The notes: a model not told the origin generated them from the sequence alone. A stretch of 64,000 nucleotides of DNA from Exophiala sp. HKRS030 (GCA_023897205.1 JAHWDD010000003.1:4157665-4221664); one strand, 5' to 3'. Counted from the first letter of the stretch, positions 26,701 through 39,128 are shown. Translations and numbers: made by a program.

Positions 26701-27463
26701 CCGAGTTATTCGAGGGACACACAATATTTCTGGGGTTGCCTAGGTTAGCTCTAGTGGTGTTCCCTTCTGCGATGATGTTGGCAGTTCCGAGATTTATGAC
26801 TTGGGTTTGGGGGTCGGTGAGAGTGGTAGAGGAGATGTTTCCGAGACCTGTGAAAGAGCCGCCAAAGACGATATGACCATTGGGAGCTCTGGTAATGGAT
26901 GAGACAGGAGCGTCGAAGCCTGCAAATGGAAGACTACTAAAGCTTCCAGATCTCCAGGCGATTGCGTTGGAGGAGTTTTGGGCTTCGAAAGCACCTCCAA
27001 TATATACGGTCTCGGTAGCCTGGTCGCAGTAAAGTGCTGAAACGATTCCTTCGACGCCTTCTATGGGTTCGACTTGTAACGTGGTTGTATTCAAGATGGC
27101 AACGGATTGTGCAGACACGCCACCCATACTGGTGAAATTTCCACCCACCACTAACCCTGACAAGCTTCCATCTTGTGTTAACAGTGCACACATGGCGGAG
27201 ATGCTAGCGTCGGTGGAGGAGAGAACGTCAAAGGCGCCATTGGGAAGGGTTGCGAGAATCGACTGTGTACCATTGCTATTGAAGCCTTGTTGTTGACCAA
27301 GAGATGTGTAAACGGCGATGGCGTCGAAATTGCCAGCAACTGTTACATCCCCGAGGGAGTTGAGGTCGAGATTTGGCGAGGGTACAGATTGAGCGATGAT
27401 TCCTTGGGTCGCGAAAAGTAACAAAGCGGTCGCTTCACGACCAAACCGCGAGAGCAGATGCAT
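23747..27463 (-). CDS. rax2: Rax2-like cell polarity protein
   Basis: Type I membrane protein of 1,218 residues. Family knowledge: Rax2 works with Rax1 as a cortical landmark for bud-site or hyphal-tip polarity. Exon 1 (24043-27463) starts with a signal peptide (about 1-24) and carries a long ectodomain with many N-glycosylation sites and repeated YVGGNF/VGGNFT-type kelch-like units. The 60 bp intron (23983-24042, with ACTAAC branch site) joins QKST to NRGRSRG. Exon 2 supplies the single transmembrane helix (about 1148-1171) and a short cytoplasmic tail with RVPPESLFGNLG, typical of the family. The frame is intact for 3.4 kb. Confidence 0.92.
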
Positions 27464-29811
27464 CTTGGAATGCGTCTGTGCCGCAGCGACAGACTTGGTA
27501 GAGGGTTATCGCTCGAATGTCGGTGAATACATGTGTGGACAGGATGAGCTCTGAGCGGGAAAATGAGGGCGGGCGAGAGGGCAAGCTGGTCGACGTCGGT
27601 TTCGAGAATGAGGTCGCAGGAAAGACGAGAGGACAAGGAATGGGGAACGGGGGACGAGGAACGAGGATGCGGAAGGCGCGGTGTTTGCAGTGGTGGATTG
27701 ACTGGGTGTGGTGAAGTGGACAGGTGAGTCTGGCTGGTGATGACGAAAAACGCGTGTGAAGGGTGTGTGTGAGTGTAGGAGGCGAGGAGTGAGCAGGGAT
27801 GAGTTGAAACAAAATGCGAGGCGGAGTGGAAGGCCTGGTCAAAAGGCTCGCATGCCAGTGACCTGGGACTCGGAGTGGTGGAGGTGTTGATCTGTGGGCA
27901 ATGGGCGATAGGTAATTGACATGTAGGCCGAAAACGGACGACGGGTAAGAAAGAGTGACAGTCGTGGTATGGTAGAAAGAGAGACTGGAGAGTGTGCGAG
28001 TGGAATGAAGAGTCAAGACGGGCTGGAAAACAAGATCTGTACAAGATTCCAATTCTGAAGATGGACAGAATCGACCAAAGAGATTCGAGAGAAGGGGAAA
28101 GTTTGAGTTTGGCTTGTCCGTATATGGAGAAGAGGACGGAGGACGGACACTGACGGAGTACGGAGTACAGAGTGCAGAAGAGTAGGTGAGAGAAGGCGCA
28201 AGGTAGTCCAGCCACACAGAGGAAGAGGAAGAGCAAGCTGGACTACAGCAAAGAGTAAAAGAGTACCTACAACACCACCTGCACCACCCGGAGTACTCTG
28301 TCGGGGTGCCAGGAACCAAAATACTAGGTACTGTACCTAGGTAAGTTAGGCCAGGTACCAGACAGCCACGCCTACGTAGTACTTACTACTTAGCGCTTAG
28401 CTAGGTGCTTAGAACTCAGGAACAGCCAAGCTAAAGACGAATTGGTTTAGGCGACTCCAGGCTTGGAATAATCACCCAAGGAGACTTTCGTAGCCAGGGT
28501 AGCCACCTAGTAGCCACTGGTAGCCACTGGCTAGGTGACTGGTAGCTAAGTGGTTGCTGCAGTGTCCAATGTCCAAGCAATCTGGACTTGGACCGCAATC
28601 TGCGCCATGTCTTGACCCTCCACCAGTCAACCCCTTGTCCCACCAATCATTTCCCAGACAGCCCCTTGGGCCTCATGAGACACTCATTCCTGCTTACCAC
28701 GGTGGACTCGTGGTGTTATGAATATAACCAAGAGTCCATAGAACCTTTCGACGAGAGATATTCAATCGCACAGGATCATTTCACCCCAGTGACTGATGAT
28801 CCACCGATTTGTTCGCAGACACCAAGATCCCTTATGACAACTCGTCATGCACAGATTTGGGAGGTTGACTTACAGTACCTAGCAAGCTCTTGATTGTTTG
28901 CAATTTCCCAGATGGATCCCAGCCGACTCTTAGGCAGGAGATAGTGCCCACAGTGCCTCCGTGGCTACAGCGTCTCCACCCACAGTACTCCGGACATGAT
29001 TCTGCACTACAGTCCGCTCGTTGCACAGTGGCACATTGAGAATTAATCCGATCCGGAGCGACATCCTCACTACATACGTGTACAACTGTCTACAAGATGC
29101 CTCTATCTCAGGTACTGCATAAAGTCATGAGTCGTGCAAGCAAATACAGCTGGATGGCTCTACCACTATCCCTGCGATCCTCTGTCATTCAGATGTCTGT
29201 CTTCGTAACTTCATAGTCGGTCAGTCTCCGTCTCTTTGCATTGTAGGAACAAAATCCGCTTCTCCTGAGTCCTGACAGGTCCCGACGGCACCGTAGCATC
29301 ACTGCATGCATATGTACAAAGTAGTCTTTCGGCACATCGGCCCTGATGCGCGCCGCGTCACAGGATGAGTCTACGTCAATCGAATCACAGGATCCCCCAG
29401 CCTTGCGCTAAGTCCATGAACTCCTGGCTGGCCGTTGAAACTTCCACATGTCGCGTGTCTGAGCCCCTTCTTGTTTCAAGTCTAGCCTTTCGCTCGTTAC
29501 GGCTCAATGTCCTGATTTGGGACTTCATTTATTCTTGGGCTCGTTCGAGTGGGGCCTAGAACTTTTCTATTTTGGAAAAAAAGGCTGATACACGACCGTA
29601 TCGCAGATCTGAGGCACAAGACACCAGAGCTTCATCACGTGTCACCGACGTCGCTCTGTCATCGTACTCTGTCGAGGACTCATGGCAGACGGGCGCTCTT
29701 GTCATTCAGTAATAAGTCTAATAACTCCACGATAAGCGGTTCGAAGACACAGACCCCGTGCCAAAAAAAAAGGGTGGCGTCTCTCAAGTCACACAGTCAA
29801 GTCTGCCTGTG
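27464..29811. other. Rax2 promoter/leader and intergenic to OGG1 3' end
   Basis: About 2.35 kb. The first 850 bp upstream of Rax2 is pyrimidine-rich on the coding strand and contains two long overlapping low-complexity frames that I take as leader sequence, not genes. A TACGGAGTA copy lies at 28159-28167. Near 28498-28548 there are several TAGCCACTGG copies. No gene supported. Confidence 0.55.
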
Positions 29812-31104
29812 TCACCTACGCCTTCTCCGTTTCACCCGCTCACTGCTCGTCATAGACACCTCCTCCACCACTTGTACCACTGACTTCAGATCCTTCTTCT
29901 CTGACTCGAACTCTCTTTTGACAGCCGTCCGCCTGACATTCACCTCTTTGACCGGCACTGAATCTCCCTGCCCACCATCCTCCTCCTCCTCCTCCTTCTT
30001 CACCAAACTTGGGACTGTCGAGCCTTCATCACTGGCTTCAACTTTCGTCGTCAGCCTCTCCGCAAAAGTCCTCAAATCCGCTGTAAATAGTACGCTGTGC
30101 GCCCACCCAGCCTCCTTACCCCAAAGCTTTCGGAAATGGTTTGCCACGGCATCGTATGTCGCTTTCGTCAGGCTGCTATGTTTGCCCCTTCCAAACTTGT
30201 AATCCCGTTGCGCGATCTGCCAGACATGCGTATCTACTGGTACAGACTCACCCCAGCCCAGTCCCATTAGTGCCACACAATCGGCCACCTTGGGTCCCAC
30301 GCCTTGCAGATCTAGCAGCTTCTCATGTGCAAGTCTGTACCCGTCCCGGCCTTCTGGTTTCATCTCGCCGGCAAACGAAGTCTTGCCACCGTAGACGGGA
30401 CTCTCCGGGTTACGCAGACTGTCCAGCCACCCTGCCTCCCTCTCCTCTACCACGATTTTGGCCGTGCGCGAGATGTACTTGGCGCGGTACCCAAATCCCA
30501 GCTCGCGAAGATGACTCTCGACATTGTCACCAGTCAGAGCCACGGGCTCAGGAAAGTCGTGATACGCCCGTCCTTCCAATGTAGCAATATACCTTCCGTA
30601 GTGTGTACATAGCTTGTCCACCATCTGCGATATCCTGATGATATTATTGTTGCTACTGCAAATGAAACCGATCAATGCCTCCCACGCATCCTGTCTTAAT
30701 ATGCGGACCCCCGTAAACTTGGGCGCTTTTTTCTTGAAGTTGACATCTGCACGCGACCATTGTGCGTACAGGCTCGACAGATCCGGTTCGAGGTTTAAAT
30801 AGTGCCCAATCAAATCCCTCGTATCATCATCATCATTCTCATCAACCAAGGTTTCCGAGACAGTAGGTGGTGCAGAAGAAGGCGGCGTTGGCGGCGCATC
30901 AAGACGGGTCGCTGGCCAGATCGACCGGTATGAGACGTGGGTTGTGTCTTGGGACAACTGGACAATGCGACCTCGCAATGTACACGCCCAGGACTTGTCC
31001 TCGCATTGCCGCCATCGAAACGACTGGCCGCACCGCAGTGTTGTCGCAAGGCAGAGGTCGTTCAGCGATATAGGCAGTTTGCGCCATTCTGTAATGCGGG
31101 TCAT
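29812..31104 (-). CDS. ogg1: 8-oxoguanine DNA glycosylase/AP lyase
   Basis: Base-excision repair enzyme that removes 8-oxoguanine. A single exon of 430 residues from the ATG at 31104; an upstream in-frame TTG is not used. The N-terminal OGG domain starts LPISLNDLCLATTLRCGQSF. The helix-hairpin-helix LLDLQGVGPKVADC carries the catalytic Lys272, and the GPD loop ESVPVDTHVWQ carries Asp291. FICSSNNNIIRISQMVDKLC matches the DNA-binding helix of OGG1. The C-terminal about 70 residues are charged, with an ERVKRRRRR tail that could act as a nuclear localisation signal. The frame is intact. Confidence 0.95.
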   Translation of the reverse strand: MTRITEWRKLPISLNDLCLATTLRCGQSFRWRQCEDKSWACTLRGRIVQLSQDTTHVSYRSIWPATRLDAPPTPPSSAPPTVSETLVDENDDDDTRDLIGHYLNLEPDLSSLYAQWSRADVNFKKKAPKFTGVRILRQDAWEALIGFICSSNNNIIRISQMVDKLCTHYGRYIATLEGRAYHDFPEPVALTGDNVESHLRELGFGYRAKYISRTAKIVVEEREAGWLDSLRNPESPVYGGKTSFAGEMKPEGRDGYRLAHEKLLDLQGVGPKVADCVALMGLGWGESVPVDTHVWQIAQRDYKFGRGKHSSLTKATYDAVANHFRKLWGKEAGWAHSVLFTADLRTFAERLTTKVEASDEGSTVPSLVKKEEEEEDGGQGDSVPVKEVNVRRTAVKREFESEKKDLKSVVQVVEEVSMTSSERVKRRRRR

Positions 31105-31306
31105 GATGAGGATAGCAGGGGATCTTGAGACCAAGGGGAGGATGTGTATGTGGACAGAGGCCGCAGCGAGGGGTTCATGGGAGCCTTGACGGATTGTCGG
31201 GCGACCAGGCGGTGTTGCAGTCCCTTGATGTTTGAATTATTTATTGTCAATTGGTAGGGTGGGCGAGTTGATGTTGAAGCCCCCTAACTAGAACTCGGGT
31301 GCGATC

Positions 31307-31852
31307 ATGCCCGTCACAAGCCTCAATGATTTTCGAGCAACAGAAGCCTCTGATTGGATTCCCCGCACTTCAGAATCGCGTACAGTCGGTGGCCTGGAAG
31401 ACGAAGACGGGATTCGCGATCGCGCTTTCGACGCGCCCGTCTTTGAGTTCGCGTTTGATCACGTGCTTGAGCATTGCACTTATTTCGAGCTCGTCTTTTC
31501 GAAGGCTACAGACTATCTAAGATCTCTCATGTACTAAAGACATCTCCATCACACGTGGCTTTCCTCTTTCCTTCAGGTGTTGTACTTTGATATGGAGATT
31601 CCAGATGCATCGCCATCATTGCGGCTCTCCAAAACCGCAGGTGGTGCCGTTGTCAATGATTCTCACCTCAAGATGCAAACACAATTATTCCTCAATTCCT
31701 TACGGCCAGCCGATAAGACTTGGCTGGAAGAGCGTGCAAACGAGACTTCGACCGGGTGGGACTGCCAGCCTCTCGAAGTCATCAATCAAACCATCTGTAG
31801 TCACTTTCTTAAGCCAGAATTATCACAAGCGAGTGGGCAACGGAGTGACTAG
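31307..31852 (+). CDS. Possible small two-exon hypothetical gene
   Basis: An ATG frame at 31307-31537 (76 codons, acidic, containing FEFAFDHVLEHCTYFELVF) is followed, after a good acceptor (TTTCCTTCAG at 31567-31576), by a second protein-like frame at 31577-31852 (91 codons, containing LYFDMEIPDASPSLRL). The obvious donor (GTACTA at 31531) does not join the two in phase. Either one base is missing or the model is wrong. I recognise no family. Confidence 0.27.
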
Positions 31853-31983
31853 ACGCGTGCTTAAGGACTCTGATTAAGGTCACAAAATGCAGCCCAGTGC
31901 ATCTCCCAAGCCCCAGACCCGGTCTTAGTGATGTCCCCTCTATCACGCATCCTCCTTCGCCGATCAAGATGGGTGATGAAGAT

Positions 31984-32925
31984 TCATGACTGTGTAGAGG
32001 CCAAAAGCTTCGAAAGCCTCCGCATACGTGGCAAGAGTGGGAGGGCGTCGCGTAGCACGAGGAGATAGTATGCCGCCCCAAAGAATCCACCTCCAAGATG
32101 TGCGGCGTGACCCGTGGTGGACGTCAAACTGCCGAGCATGAAGGAGTCGTAAACCATGTATGATCCTACCACCGCCCATGCAGGGCATTGCAGGGATCCT
32201 GCGATCAACATCAAATGCTCCGGCATCGCACAAGCTGCTGCTACGCCCAGGGCCATCTGGAAGAAGTCCACCGTTAGCAAATATTCAGAAACTCTTGTTG
32301 TAATCGTCGGACACTTCTCTGTCACTTTCACCATAAACGCACTGATGGTGCCATTGCCATGAGGCGGGTAAAGGAAAATATAGTACTGACCACGACTCCG
32401 GATAGACCAAGCGCTGAGGTGGCTCTCTGGCGTGCGCGAACTGAGAACCTCGACTGAAACAAGAGGGCTAGATTCGAAAACACCGCGCTTCCCATGATGA
32501 GTCCGACATATCGGACTGGTGAGATCCCACAGAAGATCAGCAAGTCGGAAAACACTTTGAAACTCGTCATGTTCCCCAGTAGATGTGGGAAGGTCTTATG
32601 GCTAAACGCGGAGGTGATCAGAGTCCAAGATCTGCTGGTTTTGGTCCCGGTTGCTTTAAAGGTGAAGTTTCTTTCCAATGCCTCGCGCAACGCTTTCTTT
32701 TGTCCTCGTGGCTCTGTTCGGTATTCCGGGGCTTGAGATGCTCCAGAGATCGTGCCTTCCGCCCAGCCCCACATCAAAAAGATGCCAATGCAGGAAGCTG
32801 TACCTGTAGATGTTGAGGTAGATTGCGTCAACCTATGGCCGCGTCGATGAGGATCCATGATCTGGCTTACAGAGTTTCGCAATGTGCCCGTTGGCAATAA
32901 TGTTCTCTCGTAGATTATAGTCCAT
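31984..32925 (-). CDS. Rhomboid-family intramembrane serine protease
   Basis: Predicted polytopic membrane protease of 246 residues. Three exons: 32871-32925, 32391-32803 and 31984-32256. The introns are 67 bp (GTAAGC...CTACAG) and 134 bp (GTCAGT...CTTCCAG, with a GCTAAC branch site), both in phase. Rhomboid hallmarks are FPHLLGNM, the catalytic serine in LGLSGVV (Ser153) and the catalytic histidine in GHAAHLGGGFFG (His209). A hydrophobic segment (about 20-32) precedes the core. The first exon is inferred; an alternative start is the ATG at 32858, inside my first intron. The domain order resembles PARL/Pcp1-like mitochondrial rhomboids, but the protein is short and the location is uncertain. 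Confidence 0.82.
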
Positions 32926-33356
32926 TGTCAAAGATTGGCCTACGCCACGCTGTCTCATGGCGTAGTAAAGCGACATCTCGAAAATTAGAAACCTTCAATA
33001 AAGGTGGCGGTAACGAGTCTCAACTGCGACGCCGTCGACGGATCATCCGAACCACATGTCGAGACTATAACTCAAGTATAATGATTGTCATTGCTTTTTT
33101 ATCACTTCCGCAGATACGCAGGCTGGGTTACAAAATACTGGAAATCACAATTGTGCTGCCGAGAGGGGTGCAGGAGCCAGGTCTGTACGAGTTACTCCGT
33201 TCAGTTACATTGTGAAACGCCTGCCAAGACTTTAGACTACATCGTATCAACATCATCATTCGCGATCTTGAAATGCCTGATCTGTGATACCTCACTCGTG
33301 ACAAGAACCTCCTCCGGATCGAGACCGCATTTTTCTACTGTCTCAGGCGATGGCAT
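32926..33356. other. Intergenic, rhomboid to permease 3' end
   Basis: About 430 bp, no gene seen. It contains the rhomboid promoter and the 3' region of the permease. Confidence 0.55.
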
Positions 33357-35439
33357 TCAGGTTGCCGCGGTCTTCTCACTTCCAGTCTGAGCTCCACCAT
33401 AAGCGAACGTGGCCTCTCTGCCAGTCACGATTGCTTCGCCATGGATAACCACATTGTCATCCAAAATGGAATTGGTGGATACCAAGTACTCATGTCTGCC
33501 CTTTGCTATCCAATACACAGCTGCGAATAGGAAGACGGCCCCAGGATTGCAATCGCCCAATTCATGTTCTCGATTGCTCCAACGACAGGAACGAATTGAG
33601 GGAAAATATAAAGCAACACCACGATGATACTCCAGAGCAGAGAGATGATGTTGATCGTATAGCCCCATCGTCCCAAATCAAAATGTGGGCGAGGCGGGAG
33701 TAAATCTCGACCTCTCAACACCACGCACAGAATCGGTATGCAGTAAGATACCTGCAGGGTGATGCCACCACCTGAAATAATTGCATAGAATGCTAGGTCG
33801 CTGCCGAGGACGAGCAAACCCACAAGGAGGTTGAGAACAATTACGCCCATCATAGCGCGCAGTGGCATCATGAAGTGCTTGTTGACCTGAGCAAAGTAGG
33901 CAGAGTACGGGAAAGCTCGGTCCTTTGCCATCGACCACGCAAGTCGAGAGCCAGCAGTATTGATGTTCACGATGATGAGATACTAGTTCAACGTCAGAGG
34001 TATCGAGATCAGTTCCAGATGGACCTACATTCAATCCCATCATCATCACAGCACACCATATGCCACCACCATATGTCGAATCTAGTACATCGATAAACCA
34101 GGCCTGTTCAATCAGCAAGACTTTCGGTTCTGCATATATCGGCGACTTACCACGTAGGATGATGTCTCATTCATATACCCTTCCCAGTTCGGTCCGACAG
34201 TATAGCACATGACTATTGCCGACAACCACGACGTCACTCCGGCCCAAACCATCGACCAGATCATGACTCTCTTTTAGTGGTTAGCTGACAGAATTCAAGG
34301 AACATCATATTCAGCTCACAGGTGCATCCCGAGATGCATGTTTCATCTCCTCTACTAAATGCATAACCGAGTCGGTCCCTAGACAAACGATAGGTTAGAC
34401 CCGCATCGAAGAACGTCCGACAATCCCTTGCTGGACACCGATCCCAGCAGCAAAGGATTGCGGTCGACGAAATGGCGAAACCAGCAGAATCCTACTCACC
34501 ATATAGACCGTATATCGGCACATACATGCTCAAAATAAAAACCCAGCCCTTTGATGACCAGCCGGAGGAGTTTATGTACTCAGAAAACACAAAGGACGAA
34601 GAGTTCTTGTCTGCCAAGACGAGGAAAACTATGGCCCAGATGAATCCGTTTGAAATATTGAAGAAGGAACCAAAGATTTGCAGAGCGGGCAGATAACGTG
34701 GTAGTAGGTTTGATACAGCAGGGGCGATAAGAAAGGCACTGTAGATGAGCCACGTCATGTACGGCTATCAGTGTCAGCTGCTTTCGCGACGCAACCGGGC
34801 TATACTACCTTCCAAGCGACCTCTGGGCGCGTGATCTCGACCAAGGCTGTGACAATCTCCGCACTATTGAGTGCACAGCTCGAGGTTGTTGAGATTTCGC
34901 CTACTAAAACGCACCAGCCGATGACATAGGACAAGAAACGCCTATATTTTTCAGGCGCGACAATCTGTACTAAGGTCAGGCCCGAACCTGAGGAACTTCA
35001 TGGACGGTCTCTGACCTGCACGAAGAACTGTTGTCCTCCTGCTGTGGGCCACAAGGCAGTATACTCGGCAAGAGATGCCATCACTATGGTTTGTCCTATG
35101 GTAACAACGACCCTGATGGTGGACACGCGGGATTAGTTCTGCGTAGATCAGAGAAGACTTTGCTTTGAACTCACGTTCCCCAAACCAAACATACCGGCCC
35201 ACCAAGGCTGAAGATGTAATAGTACATGACAATGTTACAACTCCAAGAGCACAGGATCGTGGTCTGATAAGCCATCACTGGAGGACGGGCGCATTAGCGA
35301 TTGTTTGCAAAGCCTTAAGAGCCATCTCACAGCTCCAAAACGTGTGCGTCCGTTTGAGCTCTGGCTTGTGGCCAAGGCTCATCAGAATTTGGTTCTCTTC
35401 ATTTCCGACGGTGCCTGTCTCGACCTTAGTAGAATCCAT
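33357..35439 (-). CDS. Amino acid/GABA/choline-type permease (APC superfamily), frameshifted in last exon
   Basis: Predicted 12-helix plasma-membrane transporter of about 536 residues in nine exons: 35331-35439, 35175-35277, 35016-35112, 34809-34964, 34500-34764, 34320-34378, 34151-34270, 34029-34103 and 33357-33982. Introns are 44-121 bp and all splice in phase. Family features include ELKRTHTFWS at the N-terminus, LGGPVCLVWG, MASLAEYTALWPTAGGQQFF, the acidic loop SVMHLVEEMKHASRDAP and TAGSRLAWSMAKDRAFPYS. In the last exon the frame breaks after NMNWAIAILG. The next frame continues AVFLFAAVYWIAKGRHEYL and ends in a soluble tail. One missing C at plus 33539-33542 accounts for it. It is divergent from a Zn2Cys6 regulator. 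The substrate cannot be told from sequence alone. Confidence 0.87.
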
Positions 35440-36686
35440 GGAGGCTTCGAGCCACTGAACTGTGGGACGCGTTTTCGGTAGTTAGCACGACCAATGCTGT
35501 CCTGGTGGTTCGCAGAGATCACCAGAGTTGTTGATTGACGTTGAAGGCGAGGTCATAGCACCTGAAAAATGGCAAACTCGAGTGACGGTGAAGCACAACA
35601 TATAAGACAGCTAAATAGAAAGGGAAGAGACCGGTTACGCATTGCACAACGTGGATCCCACCGTGGGATTTGTTATCAAGACGGAGCCAGTGGATGCAAT
35701 ACTACCCAAATTCTAACCACGGTTGGATGTGGGGTCGATACATTCCTCTTGATAAGGAGGACTCGGAGGTAAGGCTCTTCAGAGTCTCCAGGTATACTGT
35801 AAGAGTGGAGGATCAAGCTAGGTAAGCAGGCAGATGCTGGAGGAGTAGATAAACAACCTATTTACCAAGTAGCGTGTGGGTTCCTGAGTTTCTCAATGTG
35901 CCCGATCGGCACCAATCGGGCGAAGCAACGGAAGCAAATGCTTATGCCGGACAAGCAAAAGGGTGTACTCGGTATATACTAGGTACGTGCTAAGCTTGGA
36001 TCTTCGGGCCATTCTTGCCATGGGCTAACGACAAGTGGGCACTCAATGACCTTGGGTGATGATTGGGTTTTGGACGACGTCGCTTCGGGGGTCGAGGGCT
36101 CCTCCAAAGGCGAGATGCCAATCCCGAACTTTCTCAAGCAATTGCCTCGAAGCGTCATAGTGACTGTGACCCACAACCTCAACTTCCTTGAACTGGCGTT
36201 GTTCATCAGGAATCCATGGCCGTGTGGGATCAGCTTAATGATTCTCTTTGAACACCGAACACAAAGTAAGGGTATCCTAACACAATCTGACCTCCTCTCA
36301 TACCCAGTCATAACGTATGGGTGTTGGGCAAAAATGCTCCTACGAAGCCTGTAAACAAAGGTTTTGGTCCCCGACACTTGGACCCGTCAAAACTCGTTGC
36401 TGTACCTCTAACCATGAGCCCATAGGTTCATGAGGGCCCTCCTATGCACCGAGAATTACTGATCCAGCCTGTTGCAAGCCTGACGACTGGGATAAACCGT
36501 GGCCGCGTGGCACAATCACGTGTCAGTCTAACTCACAGCACCTCTTTGCCCTTTCGATCCTGCGTATTGCCTTCCCTGTCCTATCGCAAACGACGGATAC
36601 TTGGAAGACATTCGGCACAAGGTGGTCAGATTTATTTCGAACTAGAGTGACATGAGCTGAGGGGCCGAGGTTAGCCTGGTGGAAGC
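35440..36686. promoter_or_regulatory. Divergent intergenic region, permease / Zn2Cys6 regulator
   Basis: About 1.25 kb between two divergent starts, presumably holding both promoters. Open frames on both strands near 35979-36377 lack motifs and mirror each other, so I do not call a gene. Confidence 0.5.
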
Positions 36687-38314
36687 ATGGCTTCTTCTCT
36701 TTCACGGAGTTTGGACCTGATAGGGAGCCCAACATCTCCGCCCCGTTCTCCAGCGGTGGCGGCTCTAGGTGCACATAGTCCCCATGTACGTTCCAACACA
36801 GGCGGACTTATGTGACTGACTCTTCCCAAGATTGCGCGAATTGTACCAAACGCAGGATCAAGTGCGACAGATCTTTCCCGACCTGTACGAAATGTACGAA
36901 GAAGTCGTTGACATGTCCGGGATATGGACCTCGCTTGCGCTGGGCCAATGGCGTAGCTGTTCGTGGTCATCTCAAGGGCTGCAAAATCCCCAAGGTTGAC
37001 AAGGCTTCTCATTCTCGTCAACATCTTGTCCATTATCATCATCATCAGATTATCTCCGCTGAGGCCACAGAGTCACCGAAACAGCCCGTGACACCGGAAA
37101 GCGACACGAGTGACCAGTCAGTTTCAGTGCTCTGCTTTCTAGAGCATTTAGTCCCTGGACTTCCAGACCAAAACATGATAACAAGAATACTTGACCACTA
37201 CGATAAGAACATAGCTGGGTTGATGGTATGGTTCGACTCTGATAAGAACGAGTATCGGCGTCTGGTGTTGCCCTTTAGCAAGTCTCAGCCCATCCTCCTG
37301 TTAGCTATCCTTGCCATTTCGTCCCAACACCTTGCAGTAACCCAAGGCGAGGCATCGAGCTTTTCAGGTCGAGCTCGAGATGCAGCTGTTGCTTTGATTT
37401 CCGAACAGATACACCAAGTGACCGAAAGACTCGCATCAGGCTGTGACCTTGGACTGGAGATTGACACCGAAACAGCCGAGTGTCTGCTTGCCTCAATGCT
37501 CACTCTGGCCAACTATGAGATGGCCGAGTCAGAGGCTGGTGCGACAGCCGCGGACTCTCACAGACACGCAGCTCGAATTCTGGTCAACGCGCTTGCGACA
37601 ACCAACAGACAGAACAACAAGCTCTTCAACTTTCTCCGCAATCAGTTATCAATATATGACATCTTAGCTAGCACTACGGTTTTTGGTCCGACCAGAATCT
37701 GCGATGTCATACTTCCTGAGGTCAACCCTGCCACGGCCATCTTTTCCGATTTCCTCGATCTTCTTCACAAGGTGACCCTGTTGTCCAGAGGTTATGACAG
37801 TACACCTTCCTCAGATCTCACTCGCCTCTTCAACAGTCCAGCCTCAGCGCGGAATCTATTCGAGCTGGCGCGGGGCTCCACATTGATCATCTTTGGCTCC
37901 ATGGAATTGCAATACAATCAAAGGAGGCGTGACTTCATCCGCCTTGTCGATATTTATCATCACGCAGCGTTGCTGTATACTTACAGGTTGTTGTTCAAGG
38001 GTGTCGTGGAAGAGTCATATGTCAGAGCGTCGACGACGGCTTTGTTCGACCAGGTGAATCGGCTAGAAGACCGCTCTTTCTGCATACAGCACCTCCCTTG
38101 GCCAATGTTTATCGCGGGAACTGAATGCATAGACGAACCACTCCGACAAGCATTCGTGAGAAGAATGTACAAAGTGATCGCCCAGGACATGGGTTTTCGG
38201 CACTACTTTGAAGTTTTGAGATTTTTGGAAGAATTTTGGTCCAGTGGAAGATCCGAATGGTCTGAGCTAGCCCAAGAATACCACATGAGAGGGCGAAGCA
38301 TTCTCCCTGTCTAA
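36687..38314 (+). CDS. Zn2Cys6 transcription factor
   Basis: Fungal binuclear zinc-cluster regulator of 521 residues. Exon 1 (36687-36768) gives MASSLSRSLDLIGSP. A 62 bp intron (36769-36830, GTGCAC...CCCAAG) leads in phase into the zinc cluster DCANCTKRRIKCDRSFPTC, followed by TKCTKKSLTCPGYG (spacing CX2CX6CX6CX2CX6C). Without this intron the cluster frame has no ATG. The PGYGPRLRW motif after the cluster is typical of the acr-2-like group. The remainder is a helical fungal-specific regulatory domain (probably Fungal_trans_2). It lies between an amino-acid-type permease and an M20 peptidase and may control them; this is inference from position. Confidence 0.87.
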
Positions 38315-39128
38315 GATCTTAGACAGTCGAGGGCAGCCCTTGATTTTTGACAGACGCAGTGATATAGACTTGATATCCTTGAGAACTGAGAGGCCGGCTG
38401 TCACGACTATTGAAGAGAAGGCATCAATCGCCCGACGGATGTAACTTAACGATGCCATAATCACCAGAGGAAGAGACATGATCCTCAAAATCACGCAACC
38501 TCACCAATAGCGGGCATTTGAATGCCGCCTCGAAACATTATCCTGCTGTAGCCATAATTGACCTGCTGTTGTAGCATCAATATTACGGTTTTGTGATGGA
38601 CCTAGAACCCGAGCGATTATTGGACTATACGCTGAATATCTCACAATTGTAATCTAGGTCCTGGCTAGAGCAGTTTTGCTGTTCCCGGTTGATTAACTTG
38701 CAGTGAGCTAGTCCAGAGTGAGGTATTGACCAGAGGATCTGCAATTTAGTCGGGGTTGGGAAACTAGTTAGCAGGGATGCAAGTCGCAGCCATTAATGGG
38801 GGGTGACATTTGCGTTGAGTACAACTTACAAGACCTCCTTTCCACAGGCACCACAAGGCACCTCTCAATACGTTTCTTCGACCATAGTCATTGTGCCGGC
38901 TTCTCCGTTGTGGAATGGACCACTGTGCATATCACATAACACGGCTGTGCTCAGAGAGACCTCATCAACACAGCATCTGCAGGACTTCCTAGATATCTGC
39001 AATAGGACTTGCAGTAGACTCTTGACATTCGAAGCACGCAGCATCATCAGCCTGATGCAATGGTTCTTAAAAGTCACTGTCATGCACCTCCAGGCAATCG
39101 AATTGTCAATAAAACAACCATTGGTCAT
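38315..39128. other. Intergenic, regulator to M20 peptidase
   Basis: About 810 bp holding the peptidase promoter. No gene supported. Confidence 0.55.

Noticed and set aside
27343..28319. Two long overlapping frames (294 and 297 codons) on the - strand upstream of Rax2
   Set aside because: Both are low-complexity Ser/Pro/His/Leu-rich translations of a pyrimidine-rich tract, they overlap each other and the Rax2 start, and they lack motifs. Best read as Rax2 leader sequence.
29549..30202. 217-codon + strand frame
   Set aside because: Antisense shadow of the OGG1 C-terminus; Ser/Thr-rich translation of the reverse strand.
35979..36377. 132-codon - and 102-codon + frames upstream of the regulator
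   Set aside because: Mirror-image open frames without motifs; more likely promoter DNA.
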